A stretch of DNA of 8,552 nucleotides from Planctomycetota bacterium. GTDB taxonomy: Bacteria > Planctomycetota > Planctomycetia > Planctomycetales > Planctomycetaceae. Location: contig JAPOLP010000207.1 in assembly GCA_029977045.1 (NCBI GenBank), positions 1 through 8,552 on the forward strand, given 5' to 3'. The translations under genes were made by a program, and so were the position numbers. Positions 6,461 through 8,552 of the stretch are shown here, one piece after another. How positions within the stretch are numbered: position 1 is the first letter of the stretch; every line of letters starts with the position of its first letter. The notes beneath the pieces were generated by a model, which made no database searches, was not told the origin of the DNA, and saw only the letters and a program-made list of their open reading frames with translations.

Positions 6461-6468
6461 CCGCTACT

Positions 6469-7737
6469 GTGACTGTCCGAGCACGTCTGCGCGCCAAGTC
6501 AGAACCCACCTCACGACGTCATCTTAAACTGAAACTGTGTCTTGCCGGTTGCAGCCTGCTGCTCAGTCTCATTTTCGTGGAAATCGGATTGCGTCTGGCG
6601 GGCGTCGCGTTTCCGTCACACACGCGTTGGGATCGCAATCGAGGATTTGCCTACGTGCCGAATGCAGTCTGGAAGCACGACACAGAAGGCGAATCAGAGG
6701 TCCGTATCAACCGATTTGGCTTTCGGGACGAGAACTGGGCGGTGGAAGCTGATGTCGACACTGTTCGCGTCGCCGTGCTGGGAGATTCGTTCGTGGCCGC
6801 ACATGAAGTCGACGAAGACGAGCGATTTACCGAGTTGCTTGAAGATCGACTCGATGCTGCAACGGCGGGGTCCAATGTCGACGTGATGAATTTCGGCGTT
6901 CGTGGTTACGGAACCGCTCAGGAACTCATGACGTATCGGCACGTTGTCCGCGACTTTGATCCCGACGTTGTCCTGCTGGCAGTGTTCACGGGAAATGACA
7001 TCGTCAACAACTGCCGTGCTCTTCAAGGGGCGGCCAAACGTCCCTATTTCAATCTGCAAAACGGTCGACTCGTGCTCGATGAAACCTTCCGCACGAACGT
7101 TAAGGTTCGTAGTCGCCACGCCCTGCAGAAACTGTCTGCTCACTCGCGGGCCGTGCAGGTAATTCACCGCGTCGGTTGTCTGCTCGACGGCAAGCGGGCA
7201 CATCATCAGGGACGCCTGCACCAGCGTCTGTTCGATGCAGGCCTGAAGAAGTCCTGCTGGGTCGAGCACGAGCTGTATCTGGAACCCGCGGACTCTGTCT
7301 GGAAGCGGGCCTGGCGGGTTACCGAACGGCTGATTGCGAAGCTGCGCGACGAAGTTGAGCAGGATGGGGCAGAACTGCGGGTCGTCGTTCTCTCAAACCC
7401 GTGCCAGGTGCATCCTGACGAGACTTACCGTGACACACTGTGTGACTCGGTCGAGATCGACAATCTGTTCTATCCGGATCGCCGGCTCCGTCAGATGTGC
7501 CGAGAGGAAGAAATCGACATTCTTGCGCTTGCCCCCGAAATGCAGCGACGAGCGGACGAGACCAATGTCTGGTTTCACGGCTTTGAAAACTGCGAAGTTG
7601 GCATTGGCCACTGGAACGAAGCAGGACATGCCGTCGCTGCCGACCTGATCTCGGACTGGCTGCTCGACGAATTCCAGCTTACGCGTGAAGTGGATGAAGT
7701 GAGGCACGCATCAACAGGGAAGCGTGAACCGCACTGA
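6469..7737 (+). CDS. Membrane-anchored SGNH/GDSL hydrolase family protein
   Basis: Members of this superfamily are esterases or O-acyl-modifying enzymes. In bacteria, membrane-anchored forms often act on extracellular polysaccharides. Residues here are numbered from GTG 6469 (422 residues). A basic N-terminus is followed by one hydrophobic segment (about 24-46), including SLIFVEIGLRLAG, which should anchor the protein with its catalytic domain outside. The pre-motif NRFGFRDENW (81-90) is typical of this subgroup. Block I is LGDSF with Ser107. Block II is NFGVRGYG (141-148). Block III is FTGNDI with Asn176. Block V is GHWNEAGH with His381. The Asp normally just before that His is absent: the local sequence is EVGIGH. 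The segment between blocks III and V is Arg/Leu-rich and without recognised domain. Start choice rests on the strong ribosome site; ATG 6451 would add 6 residues. The gene is divergent from the racemase-like gene and convergent with the next. The substrate is unknown. Confidence 0.85.
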   Translation: MTVRARLRAKSEPTSRRHLKLKLCLAGCSLLLSLIFVEIGLRLAGVAFPSHTRWDRNRGFAYVPNAVWKHDTEGESEVRINRFGFRDENWAVEADVDTVRVAVLGDSFVAAHEVDEDERFTELLEDRLDAATAGSNVDVMNFGVRGYGTAQELMTYRHVVRDFDPDVVLLAVFTGNDIVNNCRALQGAAKRPYFNLQNGRLVLDETFRTNVKVRSRHALQKLSAHSRAVQVIHRVGCLLDGKRAHHQGRLHQRLFDAGLKKSCWVEHELYLEPADSVWKRAWRVTERLIAKLRDEVEQDGAELRVVVLSNPCQVHPDETYRDTLCDSVEIDNLFYPDRRLRQMCREEEIDILALAPEMQRRADETNVWFHGFENCEVGIGHWNEAGHAVAADLISDWLLDEFQLTREVDEVRHASTGKREPH

Positions 7738-7789
7738 GTTGCACGTCTTCTGTCCGAGTTGATAGCCGATCAGGAGAGTCGATCGAAAA

Positions 7790-8470
7790 TCATTTCACGT
7801 CGGGAAACGCGGTCGGCTGCTGGTCTAGAACCTCGACGAGCACGGCTTCGAGGTGGGCCTTGTCGGTTTTGCCGTTCACCGTAATCTCGAAGTCCTGCTT
7901 TGTTCCTGCGAAACGAAACGGAGCCTTGTCGCTGTAGAGGCTGCGATGTTTGATCGACACGTCGAGTGCTCCAAGTGTCACCCGGCTGGAACCTTCCAGC
8001 ACGTCGCAGTCGAAGGCCCCTTTCTGCCATTGGACCTTTTCTGTCGTGTCGAGCTTTGTGACGTCGTCGCCCGGACCGCTAAGCAGCGTGTAGAGAAACA
8101 GGTCAGCGTTCCTGAAATCGTCGATCTTTTCTGGAGCTCCGTCACCAAAGCGCCGCCACGCTTCTACGGTCTTCTCAATCGGATGTTTGCCCTTGCCGAA
8201 TTCAGTTTCCGGGATCAGCAGCTTGTACTTAATGGGAAAGCCGTTGAATGCTTCGCCGTGAAGCTCAATCCAGCGAGCTGGCTTTCCTTCATGCTGCCGA
8301 ACGCCAGTCGAATAGATCTGCCAGGTTCGCACCTGCTCGTCGCCGTTGAGCAGCAGGTTGATATGAAACTTCGCGCCGGTTCCTTCTTTCGGGAGCGTCT
8401 GAAACAACGGATCGGCCGAAGCCGAAGCAGTCCATGTCGCAACAACGCAAAGCACGAGTGAACGAAGCAT
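7790..8470 (-). CDS. Secreted protein of unknown function, 226 residues
   Basis: I do not recognise the family. The frame extends to the window edge, but the start at 8470 is preferred: it gives a clean signal peptide (MLRSLVLCVVATWTASASA, cleavage ASA|D after residue 19) and has GGAG 7 bases upstream. The mature protein has alternating strand-like segments, including FHINLLLNG (35-43), ARWIELHGEAF (65-75), IKYKLLIPE (80-88), KVQWQKGAFDCDVLEG (145-160) and EITVNGKTDKAHLEAVLVEV (195-214). This suggests a beta-rich periplasmic or outer-membrane-associated fold. There is one Cys in the mature part (Cys155) and no lipobox. No catalytic motif is visible. The gene is convergent with the SGNH gene, with 52 bp between stop codons and no convincing terminator there. 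Confidence 0.75.
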   Translation of the reverse strand: MLRSLVLCVVATWTASASADPLFQTLPKEGTGAKFHINLLLNGDEQVRTWQIYSTGVRQHEGKPARWIELHGEAFNGFPIKYKLLIPETEFGKGKHPIEKTVEAWRRFGDGAPEKIDDFRNADLFLYTLLSGPGDDVTKLDTTEKVQWQKGAFDCDVLEGSSRVTLGALDVSIKHRSLYSDKAPFRFAGTKQDFEITVNGKTDKAHLEAVLVEVLDQQPTAFPDVK

Positions 8471-8477
8471 CGAAGAA

Positions 8478-8481
8478 CTCC
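8478..8481 (-). promoter_or_regulatory. Ribosome-binding site GGAG deciding start 8470
   Basis: On the minus strand, GGAG is followed by 7 bases and ATG at 8470. Together with the signal peptide that begins there, this rules against the longer reading frame reaching the window edge. Confidence 0.55.
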
Positions 8482-8521
8482 AGGCAAGACGTTGCTGAAA
8501 GACAGGTGCGAGAGTGTCTTT

Positions 8522-8551
8522 ACAGTACTGCTCGGCGGCGGACTTCGTCAA
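8522..8551 (-). promoter_or_regulatory. Weak candidate promoter for the last gene
   Basis: On the minus strand, TTGACG (8551-8546) is followed after 18 bases by TACTGT (8527-8522), about 51 bases before the start codon. The -35 element matches the housekeeping consensus at 5 of 6 positions. The -10 matches at only 3 of 6, so this is a suggestion only. Confidence 0.2.
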
Positions 8552-8552
8552 A

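Larger units (their letters stand above)
6119..6468. promoter_or_regulatory. Divergent intergenic region between the racemase-like and SGNH hydrolase genes
   Basis: This 350-bp stretch separates two divergently transcribed genes, so it should hold both promoters. Apart from the two ribosome sites at its ends, I see a 14-bp quasi-palindrome (6204-6217), a perfect 10-bp inverted repeat (6330-6368) and a near-copy of one arm (6257-6266). No convincing -35/-10 pair was found on either strand. The open frame at 6227-6451 has no ribosome site and no protein-like features, so I treat the region as non-coding. Confidence 0.55.

Noticed and set aside
6541..6552. LAGC in the SGNH protein resembling a lipobox
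   Set aside because: The hydrophobic segment lies after the Cys rather than before it, so it is part of a membrane anchor, not a lipoprotein signal.
7767..7785. CGATC/GATCG dyad between the convergent SGNH and last genes
   Set aside because: Only five pairs with a 9-base loop and no T-run on either strand; not a credible bidirectional terminator.

Overview
The window looks like a GC-rich chromosomal segment from a planctomycete, probably order Planctomycetales. This rests on content: an outer-membrane polysaccharide export (OPX, Wza-like) lipoprotein with a planctomycete-style C-terminus, two secreted proteins of lineage-restricted appearance (one with an FGYxxTxWRPW motif, one with SPYLNLL and NYYGLVRP motifs), a membrane-anchored SGNH hydrolase and a mandelate racemase-like enzyme. 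No database search was possible, so the taxonomic call is inference. There are seven protein genes. I see no tRNA, rRNA, CRISPR array, insertion sequence or phage gene.

Left part (1-4980, all + strand). The window opens inside a type IV prepilin peptidase (A24 aspartic protease) whose N-terminal part lies upstream. After a 222-bp gap come three closely spaced genes for exported proteins: an OPX lipoprotein with an unusual cysteine-rich N-terminal region, a 201-residue secreted protein of unknown function, and a roughly 600-residue Pro/Ser/Thr-rich, probably disordered secreted protein. Gaps of about 50 bp suggest one transcript. This is the best candidate here for an undescribed functional unit, perhaps linked to polysaccharide export or the cell surface. 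The export gene is well supported; the roles of its partners are not known.

Right part (4981-8552). An enolase-superfamily (mandelate racemase/muconate lactonizing) enzyme on the minus strand converges on the Pro/Ser-rich gene. It is divergent from an SGNH/GDSL hydrolase across a 350-bp non-coding region. That region holds a perfect 10-bp inverted repeat, a third near-copy of one arm, and a 14-bp quasi-palindrome. The SGNH gene converges with a small minus-strand gene for a secreted protein of unknown function.

Start sites were revised from ribosome-binding sites and signal peptides. The SGNH gene probably starts at GTG 6469, behind GGAAGGAG. The Pro/Ser-rich gene probably starts at 3157. 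The last gene starts at 8470 rather than near the window edge.
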